DNA of 64,000 bases from Vibrio sonorensis (GCF_001854765.1 NZ_LJJE01000108.1:1-64000); one strand, 5' to 3'; shown: positions 27,612 to 37,592, numbered from the stretch's first letter. The notes: a model not told the origin generated them from the sequence alone. Translations and numbers: made by a program.

Positions 27612-28856
27612 ATGGCCTTAAAAAAGTTTCTTGAAGATATCGAGCATCATTTTGAGCCTGGCGGTAAACACGAGAAGTGGTTTGCCCTGTACGAAGCTGT
27701 AGCCACAGTTTTCTATACTCCAGGTTTGATTACTAAGAAAAGCTCTCACGTTCGTGACAGTGTTGATTTGAAGCGCATCATGATCATGGTGTGGTTTGCG
27801 ACATTCCCAGCTATCTTCTGGGGTATGTACAACGCTGGTGGTCAGGCTGTTGCAGCCCTAAACCACATGTATGCGGGCGACCAATTAGCGGCAGTTATTG
27901 CCGGCAACTGGCACTATTGGCTAACGGAAATGCTTGGCGGCACGCTGAGTCCTGAAGCTGGATGGGGCAGCAAGATGCTGCTTGGTGCTACTTACTTCCT
28001 ACCAATCTACGCAACGGTCTTTATCGTTGGTGGTTTCTGGGAGGTTCTGTTCTGTATCGTGCGCAAACACGAAGTTAACGAAGGTTTCTTTGTTACTTCT
28101 ATCCTGTTTGCCTTGATCGTTCCACCGACACTACCACTTTGGCAAGCCGCTCTGGGTATTACCTTTGGTGTGGTTGTAGCAAAAGAGATCTTTGGTGGTA
28201 CTGGTCGTAACTTCCTTAACCCTGCTCTAGCAGGTCGTGCGTTCCTATTCTTTGCATACCCAGCGCAAATCTCAGGTGATTTGGTCTGGACTGCAGCGGA
28301 TGGTTTCTCTGGTGCGACTGCTCTTAGTCAGTGGGCTCAAGGCGGTGCTGGTGCGTTGATCAACAACGTAACAGGCGAAACGATCACTTGGATGGACGCG
28401 TTCATCGGTAACATTCCTGGTTCAATCGGTGAAGTATCGACTCTGATGCTGTTGATCGGTGCAGCCTTGATTGTCTACATGCGTATTGCATCGTGGAGAA
28501 TCATAGCAGGTGTCATGATTGGTATGGTCGTAATGGCGACTCTGTTCAATGTCATTGGTTCTGAAACTAATGCACTGTTCAGCATGCCATGGCACTGGCA
28601 CTTGGTACTCGGTGGTTTTGCCTTTGGTATGTTCTTTATGGCAACTGACCCTGTATCTGCATCATTTACTAACTCAGGTAAATGGTGGTACGGCATCCTA
28701 ATCGGTGTGATGTGTGTGCTAATTCGCGTTGTTAACCCAGCTTACCCAGAGGGTATGATGCTGGCGATTCTATTCGCGAACCTATTTGCACCACTGTTTG
28801 ACCATGTGGTTGTTGAGAAGAACATCAAGCGGAGACTAGCACGTTATGGCAAATAA
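27612..28856 (+). CDS. nqrB: NQR subunit B (covalent FMN, membrane)
   Basis: 414 residues, about nine to ten membrane segments. Thr236 in the SGAT motif (GFSGATALSQ) is the residue that receives FMN by a phosphoester bond, attached by ApbE. Uses riboflavin and forms the Na+ path. Overlaps nqrC by 11 bp. Confidence 0.96.
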   Translation: MALKKFLEDIEHHFEPGGKHEKWFALYEAVATVFYTPGLITKKSSHVRDSVDLKRIMIMVWFATFPAIFWGMYNAGGQAVAALNHMYAGDQLAAVIAGNWHYWLTEMLGGTLSPEAGWGSKMLLGATYFLPIYATVFIVGGFWEVLFCIVRKHEVNEGFFVTSILFALIVPPTLPLWQAALGITFGVVVAKEIFGGTGRNFLNPALAGRAFLFFAYPAQISGDLVWTAADGFSGATALSQWAQGGAGALINNVTGETITWMDAFIGNIPGSIGEVSTLMLLIGAALIVYMRIASWRIIAGVMIGMVVMATLFNVIGSETNALFSMPWHWHLVLGGFAFGMFFMATDPVSASFTNSGKWWYGILIGVMCVLIRVVNPAYPEGMMLAILFANLFAPLFDHVVVEKNIKRRLARYGK

Positions 28857-29616
28857 TAACGATACTATCAAAAAGACGCTGGGTGTTGTTGTCGGTCTGA
28901 GCTTGGTGTGTTCGATCGTCGTATCAACAGCAGCGGTAGGTCTGCGTGATAAGCAGAAAGCCAATGCGGTTTTAGATAAGCAAACCAAAATCATCGAAGT
29001 AGCTGGTATTGACGCTCAGGGCAAAAAGGTGCCTGAACTCTATGCTGAGTTTATTGAACCTCGCCTAGTGGATTTTGATACGGGTGACTTCATCGACGGT
29101 GATGCGGCAGCATACGACCAACGCAAAGCAGCGAAAGATCCGTCTCAGTCGATCAAACTGACTGGTGACCAAGACCCAGGTAAGATCTTGCGCCGTGCTA
29201 ATACTGGCGTAGTTTACTTAGTGAAAGAAGGAAACGAAGTTTCTAAACTTATCCTTCCTGTTCACGGTACTGGTTTATGGTCAATGATGTACGCGTTTGT
29301 TGCGGTTGAAACCGATGGCAATACCGTTTCTGGCATCACTTACTACGAACAGGGTGAAACTCCTGGACTGGGTGGTGAAGTTGAGAACCCGAGCTGGCGT
29401 GACCAGTTCATCGGTAAAAAGTTGTTTGATGAAAACTACAAGCCAGCAATCAAAATCGTTAAAGGTGGTGCTCCAGCAGGTTCTGAGCACGGTGTTGATG
29501 GCCTCTCTGGCGCGACACTAACTGGTAACGGTGTTCAAGGTACATTTGACTTCTGGTTAGGCGATATGGGCTTTGGTCCATTCCTAGCAAAAGTTCGTGA
29601 CGGAGGTCTGAACTAA
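28846..29616 (+). CDS. nqrC: NQR subunit C (covalent FMN)
   Basis: 256 residues with one N-terminal membrane anchor (TLGVVVGLSLVCSIVVSTAA). Thr224 in DGLSGATLTG is the FMN attachment site. Its last base overlaps the nqrD ATG (TAATG). Confidence 0.96.
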   Translation: MANNNDTIKKTLGVVVGLSLVCSIVVSTAAVGLRDKQKANAVLDKQTKIIEVAGIDAQGKKVPELYAEFIEPRLVDFDTGDFIDGDAAAYDQRKAAKDPSQSIKLTGDQDPGKILRRANTGVVYLVKEGNEVSKLILPVHGTGLWSMMYAFVAVETDGNTVSGITYYEQGETPGLGGEVENPSWRDQFIGKKLFDENYKPAIKIVKGGAPAGSEHGVDGLSGATLTGNGVQGTFDFWLGDMGFGPFLAKVRDGGLN

Positions 29617-30247
29617 TGTCTAGCGCACAAAACATTAAAAAGAGCATTATGCACCGGTGTTGGATAACAACCCGATTGCCCTTCAGGTTCTTGGCGTATG
29701 TTCTGCATTGGCAGTAACAACCAAACTAGAAACAGCATTTGTAATGACGATTGCGGTTGTGTTCGTAACGGCATTCTCCAACTTGTTTGTTTCTCTGATT
29801 CGTAACCACATTCCAAACAGTGTGCGTATCATCGTTCAGATGGCGATCATTGCATCACTGGTAATCGTGGTTGACCAGGTGCTGAAAGCGTACTTGTACG
29901 ACATCTCTAAGCAGTTGTCCGTATTCGTAGGTCTTATCATCACTAACTGTATCGTAATGGGTCGAGCAGAAGCTTTTGCTATGAAGTCTGCACCTTTCCC
30001 ATCGTTGATTGACGGTATTGGTAACGGTCTGGGTTACGGTTTTGTCCTTATCACTGTTGGTTTCTTCCGCGAACTGTTTGGCTCAGGCAAACTGTTTGGT
30101 ATGGAAGTACTACCTCTAGTGAGCAATGGCGGTTGGTATCAGCCAAACGGCTTGATGCTTCTAGCGCCATCTGCATTCTTCCTAATTGGTTTCCTGATCT
30201 GGGCGATTCGCATTGCGAAACCAGAGCAGATTGAAGCGAAGGAGTAA
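29616..30247 (+). CDS. nqrD: NQR subunit D, frameshifted near its start
   Basis: About 210 residues, six membrane helices (related to RnfE). The ATG at 29616 overlaps the nqrC stop and codes MSSAQNIKKSIM; a missing G at about 29651 (ATTATGGCACC read as ATTATGCACC) breaks the frame, and the rest continues from DNNPIALQVLG to 30247. Adding it gives exactly 211 codons with stop. Lone-base loss in a GG doublet, as in other genes here. Confidence 0.93.
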
Positions 30248-30253
30248 GGCGTC

Positions 30254-30850
30254 ATGGAACATTATATTAGCTTATTAGTTAAATCGATCTTTATCGAAAA
30301 CCTAGCGCTTTCTTTCTTCTTAGGTATGTGTACTTTCCTTGCCGTATCTAAGAAAGTTAAGACTTCTTTTGGCTTAGGTGTAGCAGTTGTTTTCGTACTG
30401 ACAGTAGCAGTGCCAGTGAACAACTTGCTTTACAACCTAATCTTGAAAGAGAACGCATTGGTTCAAGGGGTTGATCTTAGCTTCCTTAACTTCATTACCT
30501 TTATCGGTGTAATTGCTGCACTTGTACAGATCCTAGAGATGATTCTTGACCGCTTCTTCCCACCTCTGTACAACGCACTGGGCATCTTCCTGCCGCTTAT
30601 CACGGTAAACTGTGCCATCTTTGGTGGTGTATCATTCATGGTACAGCGTGACTACAACTTCGCTGAGTCAGTCGTTTACGGTTTCGGCTCAGGTGTAGGT
30701 TGGATGCTAGCAATCGTTGCACTTGCAGGTATTCGTGAGAAGATGAAGTATTCTGATGTACCTCCGGGTTTACGTGGTTTAGGTATCACCTTTATCACTG
30801 TAGGTTTGATGGCGTTAGGCTTTATGTCTTTCTCTGGTGTTCAACTGTAA
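30254..30850 (+). CDS. nqrE: NQR subunit E
   Basis: 198 residues, six membrane segments, related to RnfA. Together with NqrD it holds the intramembrane iron site via conserved cysteines, one of which is seen in SFFLGMCTFLAVSKK and another in TVNCAIFGG. Follows nqrD by 6 bp. Confidence 0.95.
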   Translation: MEHYISLLVKSIFIENLALSFFLGMCTFLAVSKKVKTSFGLGVAVVFVLTVAVPVNNLLYNLILKENALVQGVDLSFLNFITFIGVIAALVQILEMILDRFFPPLYNALGIFLPLITVNCAIFGGVSFMVQRDYNFAESVVYGFGSGVGWMLAIVALAGIREKMKYSDVPPGLRGLGITFITVGLMALGFMSFSGVQL

Positions 30851-30885
30851 GTCGGGTAAACCGCAACAATTAAGGAAAATAGTCA

Positions 30886-32109
30886 ATGGACATTATTCTT
30901 GGTGTAGTGATGTTTACTCTGATTGTACTCGCACTAGTTTTAGTGATTTTATTCGCTAAGTCTAAGCTTGTACCAACAGGTGACATTACAATTTCTGTAA
31001 ACGATGACCCTTCTTTGGCGATCGTTACACAACCAGGTAGTAAACTGCTGGGGGCTCTTGCTGGCGCTGGCGTATTCGTTTCTTCTGCTTGTGGTGGCGG
31101 TGGCTCATGTGGTCAGTGTCGTGTAAAAGTTAAATCAGGTGGTGGTGATATCCTACCTACCGAGCTTGACCATATCACTAAAGGTGAAGCTCGCGAAGGC
31201 GAACGCCTTGCGTGTCAGGTTGCAATGAAAACCGACATGGATATCGAACTTCCTGAAGAAATCTTCGGTGTTAAAAAGTGGGAATGTTCAGTTATCTCTA
31301 ACGATAACAAAGCGACATTCATCAAAGAGCTTAAGCTACAGATCCCTGATGGCGAATCCGTACCTTTCCGTGCGGGTGGTTACATCCAGATCGAAGCGCC
31401 TGCTCACCACGTGAAATACGCAGACTACGATATTCCTGAAGAGTATCGCGAAGATTGGGACAAGTTTAACTTGTTCCGCTACGAGTCTAAGGTAAGCGAA
31501 GAGACAATCCGCGCCTACTCAATGGCTAACTACCCTGAAGAAGAAGGCATTATTATGCTTAACGTGCGTATCGCTACGCCGCCGCCTAATAATCCTGATG
31601 TACCACCTGGTATCATGTCTTCGTTTATCTGGTCTCTTAAAGAGGGCGACAAGTGTACTATTTCTGGTCCATTTGGTGAGTTCTTCGCGAAAGATACAGA
31701 CAACGAGATGGTCTTCGTGGGCGGTGGTGCTGGTATGGCTCCAATGCGTTCACACATCTTCGACCAGCTCAAGCGTCTTAAGTCTTCTCGTAAGATGTCA
31801 TTCTGGTACGGTGCTCGTTCTAAACGCGAAATGTTCTACGTAGAGGATTTCGACGGCCTACAAGCAGAAAACGACAACTTCGTATGGCACTGTGCGCTGT
31901 CTGACCCAATGCCTGAAGACAATTGGGATGGTTACACTGGCTTCATCCACAACGTACTGTACGAAAACTATCTGAAGGATCACGATGCGCCTGAAGATTG
32001 TGAGTACTACATGTGTGGTCCACCAATGATGAACGCAGCGGTTATTGGCATGCTGAAGGATCTTGGTGTTGAGGATGAAAACATCCTTCTCGATGACTTC
32101 GGTGGTTAA
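30886..32109 (+). CDS. nqrF: NQR subunit F (NADH dehydrogenase, 2Fe-2S and FAD)
   Basis: 407 residues. One N-terminal membrane helix, then a ferredoxin domain with CGGGGSCGQC and ACQ supplying the 2Fe-2S ligands, an FAD domain (RAYSMANYP) and an NADH domain (GGGAGMAPMRS). Electrons enter the pump here. Last gene of the operon, followed by a strong terminator. Confidence 0.97.
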   Translation: MDIILGVVMFTLIVLALVLVILFAKSKLVPTGDITISVNDDPSLAIVTQPGSKLLGALAGAGVFVSSACGGGGSCGQCRVKVKSGGGDILPTELDHITKGEAREGERLACQVAMKTDMDIELPEEIFGVKKWECSVISNDNKATFIKELKLQIPDGESVPFRAGGYIQIEAPAHHVKYADYDIPEEYREDWDKFNLFRYESKVSEETIRAYSMANYPEEEGIIMLNVRIATPPPNNPDVPPGIMSSFIWSLKEGDKCTISGPFGEFFAKDTDNEMVFVGGGAGMAPMRSHIFDQLKRLKSSRKMSFWYGARSKREMFYVEDFDGLQAENDNFVWHCALSDPMPEDNWDGYTGFIHNVLYENYLKDHDAPEDCEYYMCGPPMMNAAVIGMLKDLGVEDENILLDDFGG

Positions 32110-32129
32110 TGACCTCTGAATAAGAAAAG

Positions 32130-32162
32130 TGGCTGACTCATCTGAGTCAGCCATTGTTTTTT
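32130..32162 (+). terminator. Terminator of the nqr operon
   Basis: TGGCTGACTCA pairs with TGAGTCAGCCA, then ttgtttttt. It separates nqrF from apbE/nqrM. Confidence 0.85.
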
Positions 32163-32232
32163 GTTGCTAAAGGCAAATGGTTATTCGATGACTATTTCCC
32201 TTTAATAATTGAACATAATAAGGAATTCACAA

Positions 32233-33234
32233 GTGAGAATTTGGCTTGTCGTAATCGCGTCTGTTATCGCTTTAGCTGGCTGTGAGAAGTCTGTTCAACA
32301 AGTTCATATTAGTGGCCCAACGATGGGGACTAGTTACAACATTAAATACCTTGAGTCAGACACTATTCCCACACCAGAAGAGCTTCAGGTAGAAGTAGAC
32401 AAACTACTTGAGCAAGTGAACGACGATATGTCTACTTATCGCAAAACTTCTGAATTGAGCCGCTTTAACCAGTATCACGGTAGCGATGGCTTTGACGTCT
32501 CTTCGAGAACGGCAACCGTTGTTAAAGAGGCGATTCGCCTTAATGAGGTTACGCTTGGCGCGTTAGATGTCACGGTAGGTCCTTTGGTTAACTTATGGGG
32601 TTTTGGCCCAGAAGCTCGACCGGAAGTGGTCCCTACTGAACAGGAACTGGCAGAGCGTCGAGCAAAAGTTGGTATTCAGTACCTTTCAGTTCAAAACAAC
32701 CAGCTAATTAAAACCAACCCTGATTTGTACGTGGATCTTTCGACGATCGCTAAAGGGTGGGGCGTTGACGTAGTCGCTGACTATCTCACTTCGGTCGGTG
32801 TGGAAAACTATATGGTCGAAGTCGGAGGTGAAATCCGATTGCAAGGCGTTAATCGCGAAGGGGTCGGTTGGCGTATCGCTGTTGAGAAACCGACCGCTGG
32901 GGAGCGCAGTATCCAGCATATTATCGAGCCCGGTGATATGGCTGTGGCAACTTCGGGGGATTATCGCAACTATTTTGAAAAAAATGGTGTAAGATATTCA
33001 CATATAATTAACCCAGAAACGGGTAAACCGATCACTCATAAGGTGGTGTCAGTGACGGTTTTAGATAAATCTTCCATGACAGCAGATGGCTTATCAACAG
33101 GTCTAATGGTGTTAGGCGAAGTCAAGGGTATGCAAGTCGCTAATGATAATAATATTGCAGCCCTGATGATTGTAAAAACGGATCAAGGATTCGTAGAAAT
33201 GGCGTCCGAAGCATTTAAGCCATTTCTAAAATAA
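32233..33234 (+). CDS. apbE: FMN transferase ApbE (lipoprotein)
   Basis: 333 residues. It moves FMN from FAD to the threonines of NqrB and NqrC, which explains its place behind nqr. Lipobox ALAGC places the lipidated Cys at residue 17 when GTG 32233 is the start; the GTG has AAGGA 8 bases upstream, whereas the upstream TTG (32209) has none. Family motifs: GPTMGTSYNIKY, DLSTIAKGWGVD and SHIINPETGKPI. Periplasmic face of the inner membrane. Confidence 0.93.
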   Translation: MRIWLVVIASVIALAGCEKSVQQVHISGPTMGTSYNIKYLESDTIPTPEELQVEVDKLLEQVNDDMSTYRKTSELSRFNQYHGSDGFDVSSRTATVVKEAIRLNEVTLGALDVTVGPLVNLWGFGPEARPEVVPTEQELAERRAKVGIQYLSVQNNQLIKTNPDLYVDLSTIAKGWGVDVVADYLTSVGVENYMVEVGGEIRLQGVNREGVGWRIAVEKPTAGERSIQHIIEPGDMAVATSGDYRNYFEKNGVRYSHIINPETGKPITHKVVSVTVLDKSSMTADGLSTGLMVLGEVKGMQVANDNNIAALMIVKTDQGFVEMASEAFKPFLK

Positions 33235-33258
33235 TTCAAAGTAAAGTGAGCGTGTCGT

Positions 33259-33513
33259 ATGAATGAATTTATTATCACATTTGGACTGTTCCTTTCTGTT
33301 ATCACCATGATGGCAGTGGGTTATATCTTCCAGAAAAAGGTGGTTAAAGGCAGCTGTGGTGGACTTGGTGCCGTTGGTATCGATAAAGTGTGTAACTGCC
33401 CAGAACCTTGTGATGCCCGTAAAAAACGGGAAGCGAGAGAAGCCGTTAGGGCTGAAAAACTTGCTGCTCGTGAGAAGAAACTCGAATCTTGGGAAAAAGA
33501 TCGAATTGCTTAA
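33259..33513 (+). CDS. nqrM: NQR assembly factor NqrM (DUF539)
   Basis: 84 residues: one N-terminal membrane helix, then Cys33, Cys45, Cys47 and Cys51 (GSCGG, CNCPEPC), and a charged helical tail. The four cysteines are thought to help deliver the Fe to the NqrD/E site. It lies 24 bp after apbE. Confidence 0.93.
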   Translation: MNEFIITFGLFLSVITMMAVGYIFQKKVVKGSCGGLGAVGIDKVCNCPEPCDARKKREAREAVRAEKLAAREKKLESWEKDRIA

Positions 33514-33536
33514 TCGCAAACGGAATTTAAATGAGA

Positions 33537-33564
33537 AAAGCATCGTTGATACGATGCTTTTTTA
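33537..33564 (+). terminator. Terminator of apbE-nqrM
   Basis: AAAGCATCGT tgat ACGATGCTTT plus T run. Confidence 0.85.
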
Positions 33565-33581
33565 TAGGGTATGGTGAGCGC

Positions 33582-34796
33582 CTACTCTGATATCAGGCGA
33601 TTCCTGCCTGATTCTTTGGCTTGGTATAAACGATCATCAGCCAATCGGATTTGCTCTTCGAGCTCGGCATCGATACAACTGACACCAATGCTGACCGAGA
33701 GTCGGATAAGTTGATCGTTATAGGGAATGGGGGTTTGTTCAATGTGTTGACGAAATTGCTCTAACCGAGTGACAAAGTCATCAAATGTCGCATTGGAAAA
33801 AATACAAAACTCCTCTCCGCCAAAGCGAACAGCAATATCCGCTTTAAACAGCACTTTTAAAACTTTACCAACCTGCGTGAGAACCTTATCTCCCCCTTCG
33901 TGCCCATAGGTGTCATTCACCTTCTTAAAATGGTCAATGTCCAACATGGCAATATTGCGCTTTTGAGCATTGCGACTTATGTGTTCAAACAAGTAGCGAC
34001 GATTCCAAAGACCGGTCAACATATCTTGATTGGCGAGTTTAAACAGTTTGTCTGTGGCTTCTTTCATATCCAGAACTTGATGAACTCGGCAGTAGAACTC
34101 TTCATTGTTAAAGGGTTTGTGAAGAAAATCATTTGCGCCAGCTTTAAGAAACTTCGCTGTGATCGTTTTGTCGGTACTGCCTGACAACCCCAAAACCGCT
34201 AAGCTGTTTTTGTCATAGAGCTGGCGAATCTCTCTTGTCATGGAGACGCCGTCTTTTTCGGGCATGTCGTGGTCGGTGATTACAAATGTAATATCAGGGG
34301 TATTAGAAAGCTTTTGCAAAGCTTCAAGCCCATTTTTAGCTTGGGTGGTTCGTATGTATTGATGTTCTAAAAGTTGACACACATGCTGTCTTACCGTCGA
34401 AGAATCATCCACTACTAGAGCGTGATGGTTTGCATTGTTCATGAGACGTTTTGCTAAAGGAAGCAAGTAAGAGATGGAGCTCATACTGTCTTTTAATATG
34501 TAGTCGACGACGCCTTTTGCGATAAAACGCTCTCTGGTCTTGGTTGAAAAGGTCGCCGTCAATACAATGACTTTTTGCTTATGATCTAGAACGAGATCGA
34601 TCACTTCGCCATTTTCGGCATCTGGCAAGCAATAGTCTAATACAGCAAATAGAAAATCATCGTTTTCTTTGAGTATGGCTTGGGCATTTTGATAAGTGTC
34701 GGCGGATAGCACATGGCAACCAATACTGGTTAGTTGCTGAACTAAGTAGTTGCGAAAGGCGCGACTGTCTTCGACGACCAAAACTTTGTGGTTCAA
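33582..34796 (-). CDS. Two-receiver response regulator with GGDEF diguanylate cyclase
   Basis: 404 residues: receiver 1 (about 3-115, acceptor Asp54 in FAVLDYCLP, DYILKD), receiver 2 (about 125-240, acceptor Asp175 in VITDHDMP, HKPF Lys227) and GGDEF domain (about 255-404). The signature GGEEF (326-330) fits an active cyclase, but the inhibitory I-site Arg is missing (FKAD at 317-320), so product inhibition is probably lost. PleD has the same domain order. No sensor kinase is adjacent, so the input is unknown. Minus strand, single gene. Confidence 0.9.
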   Translation of the reverse strand: MNHKVLVVEDSRAFRNYLVQQLTSIGCHVLSADTYQNAQAILKENDDFLFAVLDYCLPDAENGEVIDLVLDHKQKVIVLTATFSTKTRERFIAKGVVDYILKDSMSSISYLLPLAKRLMNNANHHALVVDDSSTVRQHVCQLLEHQYIRTTQAKNGLEALQKLSNTPDITFVITDHDMPEKDGVSMTREIRQLYDKNSLAVLGLSGSTDKTITAKFLKAGANDFLHKPFNNEEFYCRVHQVLDMKEATDKLFKLANQDMLTGLWNRRYLFEHISRNAQKRNIAMLDIDHFKKVNDTYGHEGGDKVLTQVGKVLKVLFKADIAVRFGGEEFCIFSNATFDDFVTRLEQFRQHIEQTPIPYNDQLIRLSVSIGVSCIDAELEEQIRLADDRLYQAKESGRNRLISE

Positions 34797-34917
34797 CTTT
34801 TCTTTCCCTGAGTTAATTTACTTATCTATTAATAATAAGCGCAAATTCGCTCCCCTGTCGGAAAATGTCAGGAGCATTAGTCACATCTCGTGGTAACTTT
34901 GTGGTTATTGGGTTAGA

Positions 34918-34933
34918 CTGGTTAAATATACAG
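34918..34933. promoter_or_regulatory. LexA (SOS) box upstream of dinB
   Basis: CTGGTTAAATATACAG fits the CTG-N10-CAG SOS consensus with an A/T core, 16 bp before the dinB ATG, so dinB is likely damage-inducible. Confidence 0.75.
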
Positions 34934-34949
34934 TTATTCTTATTGCATT

Positions 34950-36019
34950 ATGTTGGTCGAGAAAACAAGAAAAATCATACACATAGATATGGATTGTTTT
35001 TTTGCAGCGGTTGAGATGCGGGACAACCCTTCCTACCGAGGTCGGCCTTTAGCGTCGGTGGTAGCGAAAAGCATCGCGGAGTGATCAGCACGTGCAACTA
35101 TGAGGCAAGGCGCTTTGGCGTGCGTAGTGCCATGTCGACCGCTAAGGCAAAGAAACTGTGCCCATCTCTTTTGGTGATCCCCGGCAGGATGCAAGTTTAC
35201 AAACAGGTATCTAAGCAAATAAGAGCCATTTTTTTGCGATACACGGACTTAATAGAACCACTCTCCCTCGATGAAGCTTTCCTTGATGTGACTGATTCTA
35301 AGCATTGCCAAGGTTCCGCCACTCTTATTGCCGAAGAGATTCGGTTGGCGATTCGAAATGAACTCGATTTAACGGCCTCTGCAGGTGTTGCGCCACTTAA
35401 GTTTCTCGCTAAGGTTTCTTCTGATGTAAACAAACCCGATGGCATATGTGTCGTGCCGCCAGAAAAGGTCCAAGAGGTGGTGGATAAACTCCCCTTGGAA
35501 AAAATACCAGGTGTTGGAAAAGTCAGTTTAGAGAAGCTCCATCAAGCGGGATTCTACCTTTGTGAAGATGTGAGGCAGAGTGACTACCGCGAGATTTTGA
35601 CAAAGTTTGGACGTTTAGGCGCTTCACTCTGGAAAAAGAGTCACGGTATTGATAATCGAGAAGTCGTGGTTGAAAGAGAGCGCAAATCTGTCGGTGTCGA
35701 ACGTACGTTTAGTGAAAACATTTCTACCTTTGACCAGTGTTGGAATGTAATTGAAAGCAAACTATTTCCAGAGCTCGATAGGCGATTGAGTAAAGCTTGC
35801 CCAGAGAAAGCCATAATCAAACAGGGCGTAAAGCTTAAGTTTGCGGACTTTCAGCTAACCACAATTGAACACATCCACCCTGAGTTTGAGCTTGCCCACT
35901 TTAAACAGCTTTTACGAGATATTCTGCAAAGGCAAAAAGGTAGAGAGATTCGTTTATTGGGGATTAGTGTGATGTTGAAACCGGAAGAACAGGTGCGCCA
36001 GTTGAGTTTTTTCGAGTAA
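34950..36019 (+). CDS. dinB: DNA polymerase IV (DinB), frameshifted near the start
   Basis: Y-family translesion polymerase. IIHIDMDCFFAAVEMRDN and SLDEAFLDVT carry the metal-binding acidic residues; YEARRFGVRS and the helix-hairpin motif IPGVGKVS follow. A missing G at about 35054 (GCGGTCGG read as GCGTCGG) breaks the frame after 35 codons; repaired, it gives 356 residues. ATG 34950 is the start; a LexA box lies just upstream. Confidence 0.92.
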
Positions 36020-36071
36020 GGACAGTTTCTATTATAATGGGGGCCAGTTCTTTGCGAATATTGAAAGTTGA

Positions 36072-36560
36072 ATGATAAAAATGAATAAAGCGGAACTGCT
36101 AAATGCCGTTGTTGAACTGGCAGAGCAAAACCTATCCATCGCGAAAGCGGCCACTCAAACGGCAATGGATGCAGCAACTGATGAGCAAACCAAACCTGAG
36201 CACAAATACGATACGCTTGCACTAGAAGCAGCCTACTTAGCCCACGGGCAAGCGATGAGAGTCGAGGAGTGCGAACAGGAGCTTGCTCAACTAAAGGCGT
36301 TACCCGAACAGAGTTTTGTCGGTCGATCTGCAGGAGTTGGCGCGTATATTGTATTGGAAGATGAACAAGGAAAGTCTCGCCATCTTTTACTTTGCCCCTG
36401 TTCTGGAGGAACGGTAGTAACTTTGGCAGGCGTTGAGATCTCCGTGGTGACACCGAGCTCCCCCATAGGTCGAGCGGTTATGGGCAAGCAAGTTGATGAT
36501 GAAATATCGTTACAGGTTGGAGACGCGGAGTTTTGCTACGAGCTCGCTAATCTAGAGTAA
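36072..36560 (+). CDS. GreA/GreB C-terminal-like protein
   Basis: 162 residues. N-terminal half is a helical pair (coiled-coil like) and the C-terminal half resembles the FKBP-like GreA/GreB C-domain (VTPSSPIGRAVMGKQVDDEISLQVG). It may bind RNA polymerase, but the acidic tip residues of true Gre factors are not clearly present, so transcript cleavage is unproven. Start could be 36072 or 36081. It follows dinB by 52 bp. Confidence 0.6.
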   Translation: MIKMNKAELLNAVVELAEQNLSIAKAATQTAMDAATDEQTKPEHKYDTLALEAAYLAHGQAMRVEECEQELAQLKALPEQSFVGRSAGVGAYIVLEDEQGKSRHLLLCPCSGGTVVTLAGVEISVVTPSSPIGRAVMGKQVDDEISLQVGDAEFCYELANLE

Positions 36561-36632
36561 GTTTTGGCCTCAGGTTGACCTACAAGCCAGTGCGTGATGT
36601 TATGGTTGAGAAAAATAAAGTTGGGATGTGTT

Positions 36633-37376
36633 ATGAAAAGGCTCTTAGTATTGAGTTCGCTGTTGGCAAGTCAGTATGCGATGGCTGGCCAATGTCAGTT
36701 TGAATTACAAAATGAGATCCACTTGAATGATCAAGTGCTCACTATTCAGCAAACGAGTGGTGGGTCCGCCAGCATTGACGGTGACAACAATCTGTTTATT
36801 CACGGTGAAAAGATTGAACTAGATGCGGATCAACAAGCGGCAATTCAAGCTTATCGCAACCAGTTAAATGATTACCTTCCAAAGTTAAAAGCGATGACGG
36901 TCGAAGGTTTAGCACTCGCTAATGAAATTATCGACGATGTGGCGACCAGTTTTGATATGCCAGATGCATTTGACGACGTGAAAGCGTCAATGAAGTCGTA
37001 TTTTGAAGCACTTGAAGAAAAGTACTATCAGGGCAATGATTTTGTGATACCAGCCGATAGCCTATCAAATCTAAGTCAAGGTTGGTTAGAAGATCTTGAA
37101 CGTGCAAAAGATCTATTCACTAGCGAGTTTATTGGTAGTGCTTTTCAAGCCATGTCGGAAAAAATGAAGCAAGATGGTGGACTTAACTTAACTGAGTTAG
37201 CTGACAATATGGCGGAGCTGAAAGCGAAAATCGCTGAGCGACTTAAAGCGCACGAAAGTGAGATTCAAAAGCAAAGCGACTCTATGTGTGATTCTTTGGA
37301 AGAGTTATCGGAACAAGAATCTGAGTTACACAGCATTATTCCTCAGTTAAAAGAGTATCAGTTGTTCACTATTTGA
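36633..37376 (+). CDS. yggN: DUF2884 (YggN-like) exported protein
   Basis: 247 residues with signal peptide (MKRLLVLSSLLASQYAMA, then GQCQFEL). The rest is acidic and strongly helical with possible coiled coil near the C-terminus (LEELSEQESELHSI). Function unknown; periplasmic. Matches the E. coli YggN size class. Start ATG 36633 gives the signal peptide. Confidence 0.75.
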   Translation: MKRLLVLSSLLASQYAMAGQCQFELQNEIHLNDQVLTIQQTSGGSASIDGDNNLFIHGEKIELDADQQAAIQAYRNQLNDYLPKLKAMTVEGLALANEIIDDVATSFDMPDAFDDVKASMKSYFEALEEKYYQGNDFVIPADSLSNLSQGWLEDLERAKDLFTSEFIGSAFQAMSEKMKQDGGLNLTELADNMAELKAKIAERLKAHESEIQKQSDSMCDSLEELSEQESELHSIIPQLKEYQLFTI

Positions 37377-37397
37377 CTGGTTTCTATCGATGACAAA

Positions 37398-37420
37398 GGG
37401 CGCTTAATGCGCTCTTTTTT
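37398..37420 (+). terminator. Terminator of the yggN-like gene
   Basis: GGGCGC / GCGCTC stem with ttaat loop and six T. Confidence 0.7.
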
Positions 37421-37592
37421 GTTACTCAAAAGCTAGGTTGTTCGATTTTTATTCTGTGTATTTTAAAGTGTACAGCCTGAGTCACTGGAAATATTCGATG
37501 CAGACGATGTTTTCTCCTGCTCTGGCTTGTATCACTCGTTTCTCTGTAATAGTGTACTAGCAAACTAGTTCATATGTCATAGAGTGAGTAGT

